In this document: positions 20,456-32,800 of the stretch, in pieces
How the letters are laid out: every line of letters begins with the position of its first letter
How positions within the stretch are numbered: the stretch's first letter is position 1
NCBI GenBank assembly: GCA_018340805.1
Contig: JACMZG010000008.1
Location: 72,924,549-72,988,548, forward strand
Source of the DNA: Microvelia longipes
Taxonomy: Eukaryota > Arthropoda > Insecta > Hemiptera > Veliidae
DNA: 64,000 nucleotides
Direction: 5' to 3'
Notes under the pieces: generated by a model
Databases searched by the model: none
What the model saw: only the letters and a program-made list of their open reading frames with translations
Told to the model about the DNA's origin: nothing
Translations under genes and position numbers: made by a program

Positions 20456-21960
20456 TTATAAAGACTGGGTGTTGCGCTTAATAAAGCCCAATGTTTTGGA
20501 GGACTTGTTTATTATCGAGTTTATATGTGGAATAAAAGATTTAGAGTCAAAGATGACACCCAAGTCTTTAATTTTGTCAACTCTGGTCAAAGGTGTATCA
20601 TTGATATGATACGTAAACATAACATTATTACATTTTTTGGTAAAAGTTATCACTGCACATTTCTTAATGTTTAGATTGAGATAATTGTTGCTACACCAGG
20701 TGTGGAGTTTTACAAGTGACTGTTGAAGTGTGATGGCATCAGCTAAAGACTTTATGATTTTAAACAACTTGAGGTCATCTGCGAAGAGCAGGAAAAATAC
20801 ATTTAGATCTGTTGAGATGTCGTTAATGAACAGGATGAACAGAATGGGCCCTAAATGAGATCCTTGGGGCACTCCTGATGTAGCAACAAACATCTTAGAT
20901 TTAGCATTGCCAATCTCTACAAAGAGTTTCCTATTAAGTAGATAATTTTTGAGCCAAAGTAATACAATACCACTAAATCCCAATTCTTTTAGTTTAAGAA
21001 TGAGTAATGGAATATTTAGAGAGTCAAAAGCTTTTGAGAAATCAGTATACACACAGTCTAATTGGAAATTTTGTTCAAAAGCTTTCAGTATTTCAGATTG
21101 GTAACACATGAGGTTTGTTAGTGTGGAACGGTGAGACATAAAGCCATGCTGATGGGGAGATATTACAGATTTAACTTGTGGAATAATGTGGTCTAAGACC
21201 AAACTCTCAAGTATTTTGGGGATACAAGATAATATAGCAACTGGCCTGTAGTTACTAATGTCAGTTTTATTGCCACTTTTAAAGATTGGGGTGATTTTGG
21301 TTAGCTTCCAGATTTCTGGAAATTGGCCAGTAGTAAGGGATGAATTAAATAAGATTGTAAGTGGTTCGGCAAGGACCTCTGCACAGTTTTTTATTAACAC
21401 AGGAGGGATTTTGTCTGGACCTGCACCTTTACTTTGGTCTACCTGTTCTAGCTTTTTTAGTACCTCATCTTTATCTAGTACAATTTTAGAAATTATATCT
21501 GGACTAGAAATTTTCAACTCAGTATTTTCATCTGGAGTAATATCTTTGTAAACACTGTTGAAGAAATCTGCGAAGGCATTGGCTTTATCACTAGAACTTG
21601 AGTAAGAACGACTTTCAAAATACATTACATCTGGGAAACTTGAGCTAGGAGATGACTTGAGAGATTTACCAAAAGAAAAGAATTTTTTAGGATCCAATGG
21701 TATTGCGTTCTCTGTATCATGAATGTATTTTTTGTAGCATTTTTTTATAAGTTTTTTACTTAATGCTCTAAGGCTACTGAATTTTTTGTAATCCTGAATC
21801 AAGCCACGTGCTTTGTATACATCATGGGCTGTTTGCTTTTTGTACAAAACATCAATTAGTTGTTCTGAACACCAGGGAGGAAAATTAGGGTTTAGAAGCA
21901 TTTTACTTGGTACAAAGAGCTCGACAGCTTGATTCAAGATTGAATAAAAATTGTTAATAA
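20456..21960 (-). pseudogene. LINE reverse transcriptase (truncated)
   Basis: Reads from the pre-RT linker (PWCSEQLIDVLYKKQ) through the RT blocks: GAGPDKIPPVLIKN, FKSGNKTDISNYRPVAILS, YTDFSKAFDSLN, SGVPQGSHLGPILF and LLFADDLKLF. The catalytic aspartates are present. No ATG is convincing at the 5' side because the element is truncated. Ends at 20456, and the thumb/C-terminal part continues in another frame from 20408. Confidence 0.9.
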
Positions 21961-22169
21961 TATAATAAATGTAGTAAAAAAATAATACATTTATTATTAG
22001 CATTATTATCAATTGACTTATTAGGGTTGCTTGTTTTCAAAGCATGTGTTTAACTTCATTTGTGATGGCCCTAAAGCCATAATGATAATACTAAGTTAAA
22101 TCAAAGTTTGTAGTGTATTACTTATTTATTTAAAGACAAAAATGAGAAGAATAAAAAGAAGAACACAAA

Positions 22170-22651
22170 TAGAATTTTATTTTTTGTGATGTCATTCCAA
22201 CAGTAAAATTGCCTCTCTGTGAGATCAATAACTTCTTCAACAATAAAGCCAATATTAAGTGGAAGGAATATTATAATGAAAATATTGCCAAAGGAAAGGC
22301 CTTATGCAGCATGAGATAGTAAATGAATGCAATTCAAAGCCATGGTTCCTAAAGTGTCCTTCTCTAACCAGACTCCAGATTGTTACAGTTAACAGAATAA
22401 TATCAGGTCACGCCAAGCATCTTAAATTTAAGTTCAGACTACGATTAGCCCCCTCACCTTTATGTGATAAGTGCAACCTTAATCAGGTACAGGACATAGA
22501 ACATATTATTTCAGAATGCACTTATCTTAATCAGAAAAGGAACGATTTCTCTAAAAAATATAACATAGATATTATCAAGGCAAGCAGGATCTGTCATCAA
22601 AAAGAACATCTTCAACGAAGACTTCCTAATCGACCTCATGGAGTTAATTAG
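22170..22651 (+). pseudogene. LINE 3' fragment (C-terminal zinc-knuckle region)
   Basis: Residues from 22304 include CDKCNLNQVQDIEHIISEC, a C-x2-C-x9-H-x4-C knuckle followed by TYLNQKRNDF. This is the usual extreme C-terminus of RNase-H-bearing LINEs (I/R1/LOA group). About 40 upstream residues continue in another frame. Stop at 22649-22651. A different family and strand from the LINE at 19-22 kb. Confidence 0.75.
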
Positions 22652-22659
22652 CGTTTTTG

Positions 22660-24230
22660 ACCTATAAGAGTTTCAAATTGTGTAAAACTGAAATAGTTAT
22701 TCTTAATCATTTCCATTAGTCCTTTTTTTTTTTTCTTTTTTCTCTTTCAAGTTAATTCCATTAAGATCCATAAAAATTAGTGATTTAAAGTGTAGAGTGC
22801 AATAAAATTGTTAAAATAAGTGCTAGTTTGTCAAATAAGTGTTATAAAATAGTGTCAGTGTAAAATATATCAACCATGTGAAAAGTGTTAACAGTAAAAT
22901 AACTAATAGAAATAATACCACCAAATTTTATTAACATTAACTAATAACTTACTTAATACTTACTTATCAACATTAAGGAACATTAAATTTTAATGTTCCT
23001 TTTGGTTGAGGAATGAGCTTATCTTTTGTTTAGAGGTTTGAACACATATTCTTATCTCACTTAATGATCAAAACTAAGCCAAAATTTTTTATCTTTTTCC
23101 CCTTATTAACCAGCCAGCATCCATAAATAGCTGTACTAAAAACACTTTTTTATCTAATCCTATTGTTGTACTTTAAAGAAGTAGGTGATACTTCCCCGTA
23201 TAATATTATAAATAATCCAGTCAAAATAACTTGTCTACAACATCTTTTACAGCTTAAAATGTAATAACTTCTTTTTAATTTCTGCTATGTCGTCAGGCAT
23301 TGTATAGGGAATGTACATACTGTAAATATTGTATATATATATATATATATATGGTATATGTAATCCTACACAAACCGTGTTAGGAAGGAACCATTAAAAT
23401 GACCATGCAAACCCTAAGCCTAAATGGTGTCCAAAGGTGCACAGGACAAGACCCCTTTTATCCTTAATTTAAAAATTATATAAATAAATTTAAATTAAAA
23501 TTCTCATTTTTGAATCTGACAAATATCACACGATATTGATCTTTATGTAAATTTCATAAAGGGACTCCGTGACAACTTTATATACCTAAAAGCTTAAATA
23601 TTGTATTTATTATGACATCATTACATGCTAGTGAACATTCTTAATCTAGTGTAGAGTTAAATTAATTAAATAAAATCAAAATCAACCAAAAATTAAAATT
23701 AACATTGGATGGTAATAAGCTAAGCTGAAGACAGCAGTTAAAACCAGAAGAAAAGCCACTTCTTCGAAATAAAGCACTCAAACATCATCACCATTTAAAT
23801 CAACACAAAATTTATAAAATTACTAAAACCAAGTTAAAATAGTTAAATCAAAATAAACCAAAAATTAAAAACTTTAAGTTAGTTAGTCGCATATATTTAG
23901 TTATGGACATTAATTGACAACAACAACAACAACAACATATTTTTTCTGGGAATTTAGAATTTAAACCATAGAATTATTAGAATAAAGAATACTAAATTTT
24001 AAACATATTTTTGTTGATCGGTGCATTGTAATCAAAAAATGCAATGTTCAAAGTTTTCAGATCATGTGTTAGAGCCAAAAATATTGGAATCAATTTCTCC
24101 AAACTTGATTTTGTCAGCACCAGAAGATCAAATGTTTTAGCAGGAGTAGTGAGTTCTTTAATATAATTTATCTTAATTGTTTTTGAAAGACTGGATAAAC
24201 ATTGCTGTTAAATTGATATTGAAACACGGT
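22660..24230. other. Intergenic AT-rich sequence
   Basis: Holds a (TA)n tract at 23330-23352 and a (CAA)n run at 23918-23936. No exon or element end recognised. It could include the unlocated first exon of DDX28. Confidence 0.45.
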
Positions 24231-24236
24231 GTCAGC

Positions 24237-24425
24237 GGTTATAGTATTTCACGGTTATAATCTGTTGACAGTGTGGGATAATAGTGTTGAGGAAACAATG
24301 AGGCTGGTCCGATATAAAAATTGTGGGCGTGGTTTAACATCCAGGGCTAACCTAATTGGCTCCCTCGCTTTTTTTCTTACTCTGCCAACTGATTATAACC
24401 GTGCGCCATTCTGTAGTACAGTGTT
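24237..24425 (+). mobile_element. MITE family M1, copy 2
   Basis: About 190 bases with ends TAGTATTTCACGGTTATAAT and the complement TTATAACCGTGCGCCATTCT. The interior TTGTGGGCGTGGTTTAACAT and CCTAATTGGCTCCCTCG is shared with the copies at 12.7 and 57.9 kb. The short open frame over it is not a gene. Confidence 0.75.
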
Positions 24426-25364
24426 CTGACCTCATTGGTTTTTCCTTATGTTGAGATGGTTTTTCGCTTTAGTTGATATAATCTGCCGCCATTCCTTGCC
24501 AATGTCCTAGTGCACACAGTGTACACTAGAGCAGTTTAGGGGAAAAACTATGTTGGGGTGTGTCTAAGGTCGTACTTCAAACTGCTCTACTCTGCTAGGG
24601 TCCTGAATAAAGATGATGCAATAAGTGGATGAGCCATATGACAAAGCGACCCCATTGAGAGCCAAAAGTAGAGAAGAATCCATTACAAAACGTATGCTAT
24701 TAACAAACTGAACATGCTTGGTACTAACTGCGCTGGTTACAAACTTAAAATCATGTCAATAACTGAGCAGGTTCTAAAATTTTAGGCAAATTTACCTCCT
24801 GATGGTTTCCCATTGTTTTACTTATTGAGAAGCTTATAAAAACAGTACAACTTCGTATCTTTTCTTTTGTAACCGCTCTATTTTAATTTACTTAATAAAT
24901 GAATTTTTGGTAATTTATTTAAATCATGACAAATATTGAACAGCGAGTGTATAAAAAATGTTAGGAGCTAACTCGATTTATCTTTGTCACATAACGTGAG
25001 TTTCGTACCTTTTTGTTGCAACCGTGAAAAGGTAAGTTAGCTCCTTTTTCTCTATCTCATACAACATCCATGGGGTCAGAAAAGTTCCCTAACATGTCAT
25101 TCATATGTATGCAATCATCAGATTATTTCATTGTGGACTCAAGCATAGCTTATTTTTCTCCCAGGTGCTATTTCAAAGCATCTATAAGATTATTCATATT
25201 TATGCAACATGAGTGAAGCAGCCTATGAGTATGAGTATTTTGTGTTCTTAAGTTGTAATTTTTTTTCTCAAAGGATTTCGATCACTGTAACCTTAAAATA
25301 ATACAATGTTTAGAAAGACTATAACTGATAACAGCAAAGCCAGTTAATGAAGACCATTCAGATA

Positions 25365-25675
25365 TTATTACTGGAGGGACCTGATTGGTTATAATTTGAA
25401 ACATAGAAAAAGTGACCTGAACACCTTTGATTATTAATATAATCAAATTAACAGTACTGAATTACTGTAACTAATATAATAGAAAGTTTAAAATACAAAG
25501 AAAAGACAAACTATGAGCTGATAGCCAACAATAATTGATTTATTATATCCTTAACACAATCTTAAAGAAGGTTTCAGAGTCCCTGAAAAGATGTTTCAGG
25601 CCTCTCAATGTATTTAGATAGGGCATGCCCTCTCTAGTAATATATCTCTATTCCTGTAGCTCTAGAGTCACTAGT
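25365..25675 (+). repeat. Repeat family R2, copy 1
   Basis: Shares, in order, GGAGGGACCTGATTGGTTA, AAAAAGTGACCTGA and TTTCAGGCCTCTCAATGTAT, then a CATGCCCTCTCTAGTA end, with 26185-26500. The two copies are direct repeats flanking the MITE at 25757-26090. Confidence 0.7.
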
Positions 25676-25756
25676 CTCTTGCTCTGAGCAATGTTTGAAT
25701 GAATCATTAAAGCTGTTAGAAAGGGAATATGAAACTTAAAAGAGGAAATCTTCTCA

Positions 25757-26090
25757 GTTACTACAACATACACACAGAATATTTAACAGGTGATCATATT
25801 GGATACGTATGCAACACAGTCAACTAACTTTACGGTTCTTACAGCATATTTGTTTAGTGAGATTATTTGATCGAGTGAGATTACAAGTTCGACGAGAAGG
25901 TTATCCGTTAAATACGATCATCTCTAAAGGTACATACAGCGTATCGGGGGATTCATTTAGATTCTATCTCCCTAGTTCTAGCATATGCGATCGGATCCCC
26001 TCTGCATGGTTCATACAGCTAATATTACCGTATTGAGAGATCGTATCTGATACAATACACGGATCTAGAAGTGTGTTTGAGTGTACTAAA
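25757..26090. mobile_element. MITE family M3, copy 1
   Basis: Right end reads GTGTGTTTGAGTGTACTAA; the left end is a decayed counterpart. The interior (GATACGTATGC, CAACTAACTTTACGGTTCTT, TTATCCGTTAAATACGATC) matches the minus strand of 62644-63126. Non-coding. Confidence 0.65.
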
Positions 26091-26184
26091 TGGTAAATTA
26101 AAGATCCTGTGAAATAATTGTAGATTTTACCTGTTGTGAAATTCATGTCTCTTTTATGTTGCATCGTTGTCATCGTAGAGATGT

Positions 26185-26500
26185 TATTACTAGAGGGGCC
26201 CTATTGGTTAAATTTTGGAACATCAAAAAAGTAACCTGACCACCTTTGCTCAACTTATAATTAAATAATCAGTACAAAATGACAGTAACTTGTACAGTAA
26301 AACGTTAAAAATACAATTCATAACAAAATCAATGTGTGAGAAGCCGAAATCAATTAATTTATTATAAGCTTAAACTCTCTCTTGATGGACGTTTCAATGA
26401 GGTTACAAATAGCCCCTGAGAGCCCCAAAATGATGTTACAGGCATCCCAATGTATTGAGATAGGCTGTGCCCTCTTTAGTATCTTTATGGTTATCATGTT
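26185..26500 (+). repeat. Repeat family R2, copy 2
   Basis: Starts GAGGGGCCCTATTGGTTA and ends with CCAATGTATTGAGATAGGC and TGTGCCCTCTTTAGTA. Direct repeat of 25365-25675, diverged by point changes and indels. Lies about 230 bases upstream of the first recovered DDX28 exon. Confidence 0.7.
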
Positions 26501-26731
26501 TTATTATTAATTTTATAATCCATTTTACCATAACTCTTCTAACCAAGTTACAACTTTTTAGTGATTGTTGCGAGAAAATGATTTTTGATCCCAAGGCTTT
26601 ATAGACTGCCTTAGAGGTAACTAGTTGTGTTGTATGATTAATCCTCCTCCTTCAATATTATTTTTGACCTAACAAAAACTGATTTCCCCTGAGCAGCCAT
26701 TTTACTTACCTGAAAATTATTTATTTTTCAG

Positions 26732-26875
26732 AATAATGAAGTCTTGACTGAAGAGGATATTGTTGATGCTTTGTATCCAAGTAAAGCTCCGTCATACAAC
26801 AGAATACCTGATTTCATTCAAACTAAGTATGATAATAAAATAAAACCACTCACTAGGAAACAAAAAATCAAACGG
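26732..26875 (+). CDS. DDX28: DDX28 exon 1 of those found
   Basis: Acceptor tttttcag, donor gtaaat; 48 codons ending in the basic stretch KIKPLTRKQKIKR. It is preceded by an acceptor and has no in-frame ATG near its start, so it is not the first coding exon. Confidence 0.8.
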
Positions 26876-29800
26876 GTAAATAAGCATCATCAGTTCAATA
26901 AATATATTATAATAGTATATAATACTATACCAGGCTGTGAAATGATTTTTTTTTACCAAAGCAACTATATTTACTGGCGAGTAAAGCGAGTCAATAAAAG
27001 GAGCTGAGATGAAAAAATTAATTCACAGCTAGTGTAAAGAGTAATTTAGTTGTAGTGTATGCTATTTTTGGAGATAAAGAGTAATAACATTTTAAGAAAA
27101 AAACTTTTTTAATGTAACGATTAGTAGACATTGGTTTAATTATTTTATTTTTATTAAAAAAATACAAATAATTAGTTTAAATGTAATTTTAATTGTAAAG
27201 AAACAATAAATAGATCATAGAAAGAAGGTTATAATGTTGAAACATTGTTGCCCTTTAGCAGAAGTATGGCTGAACTACAAGAATGTAGTCTTCCAAGCTC
27301 CTCATAGCAAAAAGATGAACTTCCATACAAAAAGGTTTTTTGTATGTAGTACCACTGATTACTATACTCTATATGCAGTACAAAAAAAACTCTTCTTTTT
27401 ACAGTGGATACAAATTTTGCATTTCAAGTTCTGTACTACAGGGAATAAAGTGAACCTATACTCCCTACCTTTAAAAAAGTGTTTTAATGTTTAAACTCTA
27501 TTATTATTATTATAGCCAGTGTGTTCATGCAGTTTTGATGCGACCAATTATACTCTATATTTCTTTGCGCATGCAGGCCTTCTACTGAGAGTAGTAGAGT
27601 AGAGTCAATGAAGTCTCAGATGACTAATCCTGCTGGCATGTGGAAGTGTCTGTCCATATTGATTTTCCTCTCCTTCCCCATCCTCTTTTGTCTTGGTCTT
27701 CCCTGTGCCCAAGTTATTCTCTTTCTTTAACCATTTCTTTGTGCCATCTTTTTGGTTGTCTTCCCCGTTTCCTTTTCTTATTATATGGAGTCCATTCTGT
27801 CAGTCTTTTAGACCATCTATCATCATTTCTTCTCATATTGTGCACAGCCCACTTCCATTTTAGATTTTTCATATATTTTACAGCGTCTTTTAGCTTTGTT
27901 ATTTTCCTAATGTCATCGCTTTTTATTCTTTCGATTTTAAACTCTATATATGGCACTTATAAAGTTGTTCTTTATACGTTCTTTAAACATAATTCAAATA
28001 CCAATTTGAAATATGTTAAGATAAAGCCATAACTGGGAATTTTTAAAAAAGTGCCGTTCATATATTTTTTTTACGCGGTGAAACATTTCAGATGCACTAA
28101 CATTTAGTCCTTAAGAATATTAGGAATGCATGGTCTTAGACTTTCACAAATGGTCTTCACTTTTACCATTATTATTTTGATAACTATTTGCCAAATATGG
28201 TACCACTTTTGGTAACTTTGAAAATTTAAATTAGAGCATACTAATACATAGTAAATAAATATTTATTTAAACAAGCATAGTAATATTGTTTATTTTAGAA
28301 ATTTCATTAGATCTTAAGAAATTAGATACTGAATGTATTACGATAATTTTTCATCAAAGTAATATTTGACATATATCATAGATTTTTAAGAAAAAAAATA
28401 TCAAGATCGCAGTTTTATGAAAAAAATAACGCACATACTGTCAGACATTCTTTTTAATAAGATTGACATTAAAATTTAAATTAACAACAGCAACATTTAT
28501 TCTACTATGTTAGAGTAGTTGCTAATTTTACATTAAATATAAAATTTAAATACTTAAAATAAGTTTACATACAAACATGTTTTATTGTAGGATGCTGTGA
28601 TTGAATGTAAAAATTCCAACTTGAATCATTATAGAAATCAGAAGTATGACAAGTATGAACCAATGCTTCTTGCTTCTAGAGGCTGGAATCATTATAAATC
28701 TAAAGGAGATTATTTCAAAATCAAAGTCTGCAATGATGTAAGTTTATTATATTTACAAGTCATAAAAAAGTTAGAATATTTTTATTTGCCAATAAGGACA
28801 CAAAATATAACACAACAAATGAGTTTTTAGGGGGTCCCGGGAGCAATTTTACAAACTATATTGTAAAAGTAGTATAAGTTATAAATTATATTAAAAATTG
28901 TTACAACCTATCTTTGTGAGTTTGGATTTAGTAATTTAATAGCAATAAAGACCAAACAAAGAAACAGACTTAAGCCAGAATCTGATCTGTGCCTAGCAAT
29001 CAGTGAAAAGATTCTGCATTTTGGAAAAATAATTAATGAGAGGCAGCAACAAAAGAGCCACTAGTATTTTTAATAATACCTATGTATGTTTGTTTAATAA
29101 ACCTTAGTATTCTTTATATCGTCTTTTTGTATTTACCTTGCCTTTATTTATATATATATAGCAAGGGGTCCGGGAAGTAGTTCAACATATTTTAGGGGTC
29201 CCAAGTATAAAAAAGGTTGGGAACCACTGGTCTAAAGGCTCAGTATCTTTCCGACCCTCCCCTTGCCGGCTGAACTTAGTCTTTTCATGAGCTAGGGACA
29301 GAAATTTAAATTCAGATTTATCTAAGATTAAACAGCATCAATTCCCCATTTGCGTAACAAACAAAGGAAACCATGTGAAAGCCTAGGGTGGGTTGAATGG
29401 CCTTGCATTCAAGACCTTCCTAGTGAACACCACAAGGGAAACCTTATATAAGGCGCTCCCCTGGCTGGATTTGAACACTTGATCTTCAGGATACAAGGTA
29501 AGCTCTCAACCACAGAACTACTGGAAGAATTTTAAACATCTTATAAACATAATTTTTTCTGAACTTGGCAATATTAAATGGTCCGTATAACCTGTGGGAT
29601 TAATATGTTCATTTACTTTGAAAAATTCATAAAAAATGAGGAAGAAGTATTAATGCTACTGTTCAGGTTATGAACCAAAAACTTCAGAATAAAATGAATC
29701 AGTGAGCAAGGAACCACACATGTTAAAGGAATTTTGCCCAGCTTGCAGACCTCTGTGCCAGAATTACCCTTTTTAATTAATTATTTATTTATTTTTTAGA

Positions 29801-32800
29801 AAAACTATATAAACAGTTTATACTGGAATGATACTGAAAAAGATTTCAGTGAATATAAGCTAGAACCAGATTTGATAGATGCTCTTCAAACATGCGGATT
29901 CAAAAAGCCAACAAAAATTCAGGTATTTATTACATCTCATTTACCTATGTAAGTTAATTTATAATTAATAGGATTTAAATAATGAGGACTTTGTGCTTTA
30001 TAATGAAATATAATCAAAAAGGAATATTAATTAATATTATAAGGGTCCAATGAGTAGAAATGGTTAATCAAGGAATAATAAATCTATGCCTCCATTTATT
30101 TATCCTCATTTATGCCGTAGGTGTAATAAGGGCTGAAATGGTGTGAATGGGCATAGCTGTCTGAAAGTTTGATATGCCCATCTTTTAATTATCTGGAAAT
30201 TTATTATGTCATTAAACAGCTTTAATGACATAGCAAACAGGAATCAGAGATATATTTGATCAATTCCAACCTTTGCACACATCTAGTCTTATATAGGATC
30301 AAAAAATATGCCAATAATGATAAATAAATGTGCCAAGTTTCCTTTCATTATCAGCATTAGTTTAATTTTGATAAAAATTGCATACATCCATATCCTTAAG
30401 TAATTTATAAAAATCATCCAATTGAGTTAAAAGTTGACACACGTGTACCTCTTTATGTAATAAATAGATACGCTAAGTTTCATTTCAATACGGCTTGTGT
30501 GTCTCACTATGGTTTTGTTTGGTCACTATTGTTAAGGAGCATAGAACAAGGTCAGTACATGGATGGGTAACTGCTAAGAATGAAACACATGTTTTACTGT
30601 CTGAGGACTAGCTAAGTGAGTCTGAAGACATACTTAAATATAAATTTGGTGTCTTTCTATAAAACTAATGTTTTTGTTGTCTGATGACAAGCTAAGTGAA
30701 TCTGCATTCAGTATTACTAGAAGGGAAGGAGGTAGTATAGAAGAAGGGCCCCTACCTCTCGTTCCACCCAGGTTAGCCTACTGTCATTGACAGATAGGAC
30801 AAAAATGGCTCCCACCGAACCATTCCGAGCTAAGCAGGCCTGACAAGCAGAAGGACCTCAAAGTAGAAATTCTAAAACATTGGAACCGGTTTCAGCTCAA
30901 TAGGACCATTCAAAGTGGTGCAATTGGCAAATAACTTTATTATGACGTCATTACCAATGAGTAAAAAGAAGATTTCTTTTACTATACAGTGGGTGTGAGA
31001 TAATTGGTCAACGCTACATTTATCATATTGCATTTATGAATAAGACAATATACATTACGCCTGCATAGCAGCTATGGCCTGAAACCTTGTATTACTCTCT
31101 GATGACAAACTAAGCCAGGCTGAAGATGTTTTCCAATAATAATTAGGTGTTTCCTATAGAATGAATGTTTTGACTGTCTGGTGACAACCTAGGTCAGCCT
31201 GAAGACATTTTGCAATATAAATTGGGTGTTTTCCATATCGTGTGGTTAAGTGTAACGAGTCTAATAAAGTGAGGGCAAGTTTTGTGGTTCTCTGTACCAG
31301 ATTAAGAAAATATAAATAAATGATTTAAACATGTGTTTTACTAATTACTGGTTTTGTAGAGTAAAGGAATACAAGGTTTGCTATCAGGAAAGAACAGCCT
31401 GATAACTGCGGAAACAGGCTGTGGGAAAACTCTGGCTTATCTTATACCTGTTATTAATCAGATACTAAGATGGACTAAACATCTACCTGCTGACAGGCAG
31501 CCGAATCAACCTTTAGCTCTCGTACTTGCGCCTAGTAGGGACTTAGCTAGACAAATTTCTGTAAGTTTTTTCCACTCGGGTACTTTTCATCCTGTAAGAA
31601 ATACATTAGTCCCTGACTTGGGTTTTTTCTGCTGCATTGTATCATAAACATAGGCAAAAATATATATCCTAGTATTAATCTTTGACTCCTACCTTTTCCC
31701 TATTTCTCTCAATGCTTACCTTCAGTGCAAATGATGTGCTTGGATATGTCTCAGATAATTGATTTAACCATTTAAATGAAGAAAGGAATCCTAGGGGTCT
31801 ATTAACATTTTTTTGCTACCCTTTAAGAAATTGTGCATATTTGTTTTGAATGTTAATTCTGATTTTATTTATAACAATAATTTATCATATATTTAATTTG
31901 TTAATTTTAAATTTATTTTTATAGTGAGTGATTATTAAATAGTACTAGAATCACCCGAATGACCAGGTTTATTTATATACATTTTTAAATGAATCCGCAA
32001 GCTTTATAGTGGAGAGTTAGCCTTATTTTAATACATTATTTATAAATAACAACAGATTAATTACACAGGAGTCCTTTATTTTTAAATATATAACAAATAA
32101 CTAAGCTTTCAACTAAAAATTAGTCATCATCAGAGTTTAACATAATATAAAATATAAAAAAAAACACAAACTACTTCATATTGCACCTTGGTAGGACTAG
32201 GTAAGCTATGTTTAAAAAAACTGTTAAAAACTGTTGCATTAAAGAAATTTTAAAAAAATCAGTGTTAAAATTTCTTTAATGTAGCCGTTTTTAATGGTTT
32301 TTAAACATAGCTTACCTAACCATACCAAGGTGCAATACGAAGTAGTTTGTAAATTGTGTTATTTTTTTAATTTTATATTATGTTTAAACTCTGATTATGA
32401 TTAATTTTTAGTCGAAAGCTTAGTTATTTGTTATATATTTAAAAATAAAGGACTTTGGTGTAATTAATCTGTTGTGATTTATTATTTTTATAAGTCCACA
32501 ATAAGAAACTTTTCATTATTTATGTTATTTAACTTTTGTACAATTATTTGTTTATTTAATAATGGCGTTAAAAAAATCCAGACAGTTGGTGGGTTTTAGA
32601 TAAATCTTGATTTTTGGATATCAGTTTATTTGTAACGCATCCTATTACATATTATAGAGTGCTTTGAATAGGATATTATTTAGAATTAAAAAAGTTAAAC
32701 AAATATTAAAAGTCTTACAAAAAAAGAAAAAAATGAATAAGTAAAATAACATGCCAGATTAGTTAATATTTTTGCCACAGTATGAATAAACATTTGAGGT

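Larger units (their letters stand above)
19037..21960 (-). mobile_element. 5'-truncated non-LTR retrotransposon (Jockey-like LINE)
   Basis: Minus-strand element ending in an A tail, seen as a run of about 33 T's at 19037-19069. It keeps the reverse transcriptase and C-terminal region but has no endonuclease domain, so it is 5'-truncated at about 21960. The RT sequence with FADDLKLF and no RNase H suits the Jockey/CR1 group. One frameshift separates the two coding parts. The 3' UTR holds a threefold repeat. Confidence 0.9.

Noticed and set aside
24229..24429. A 66-codon plus-strand open frame
   Set aside because: It coincides with an M1 MITE including both TIRs; the translation reflects the repeat, not a protein.
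30748..30860. A GC-richer block that looked briefly like a 5S rRNA fragment (GAGCTAAGCAGGCCTGAC)
   Set aside because: Only a short stretch resembles the 5S internal region and the rest does not fold or align as 5S; chance or an unrelated repeat.
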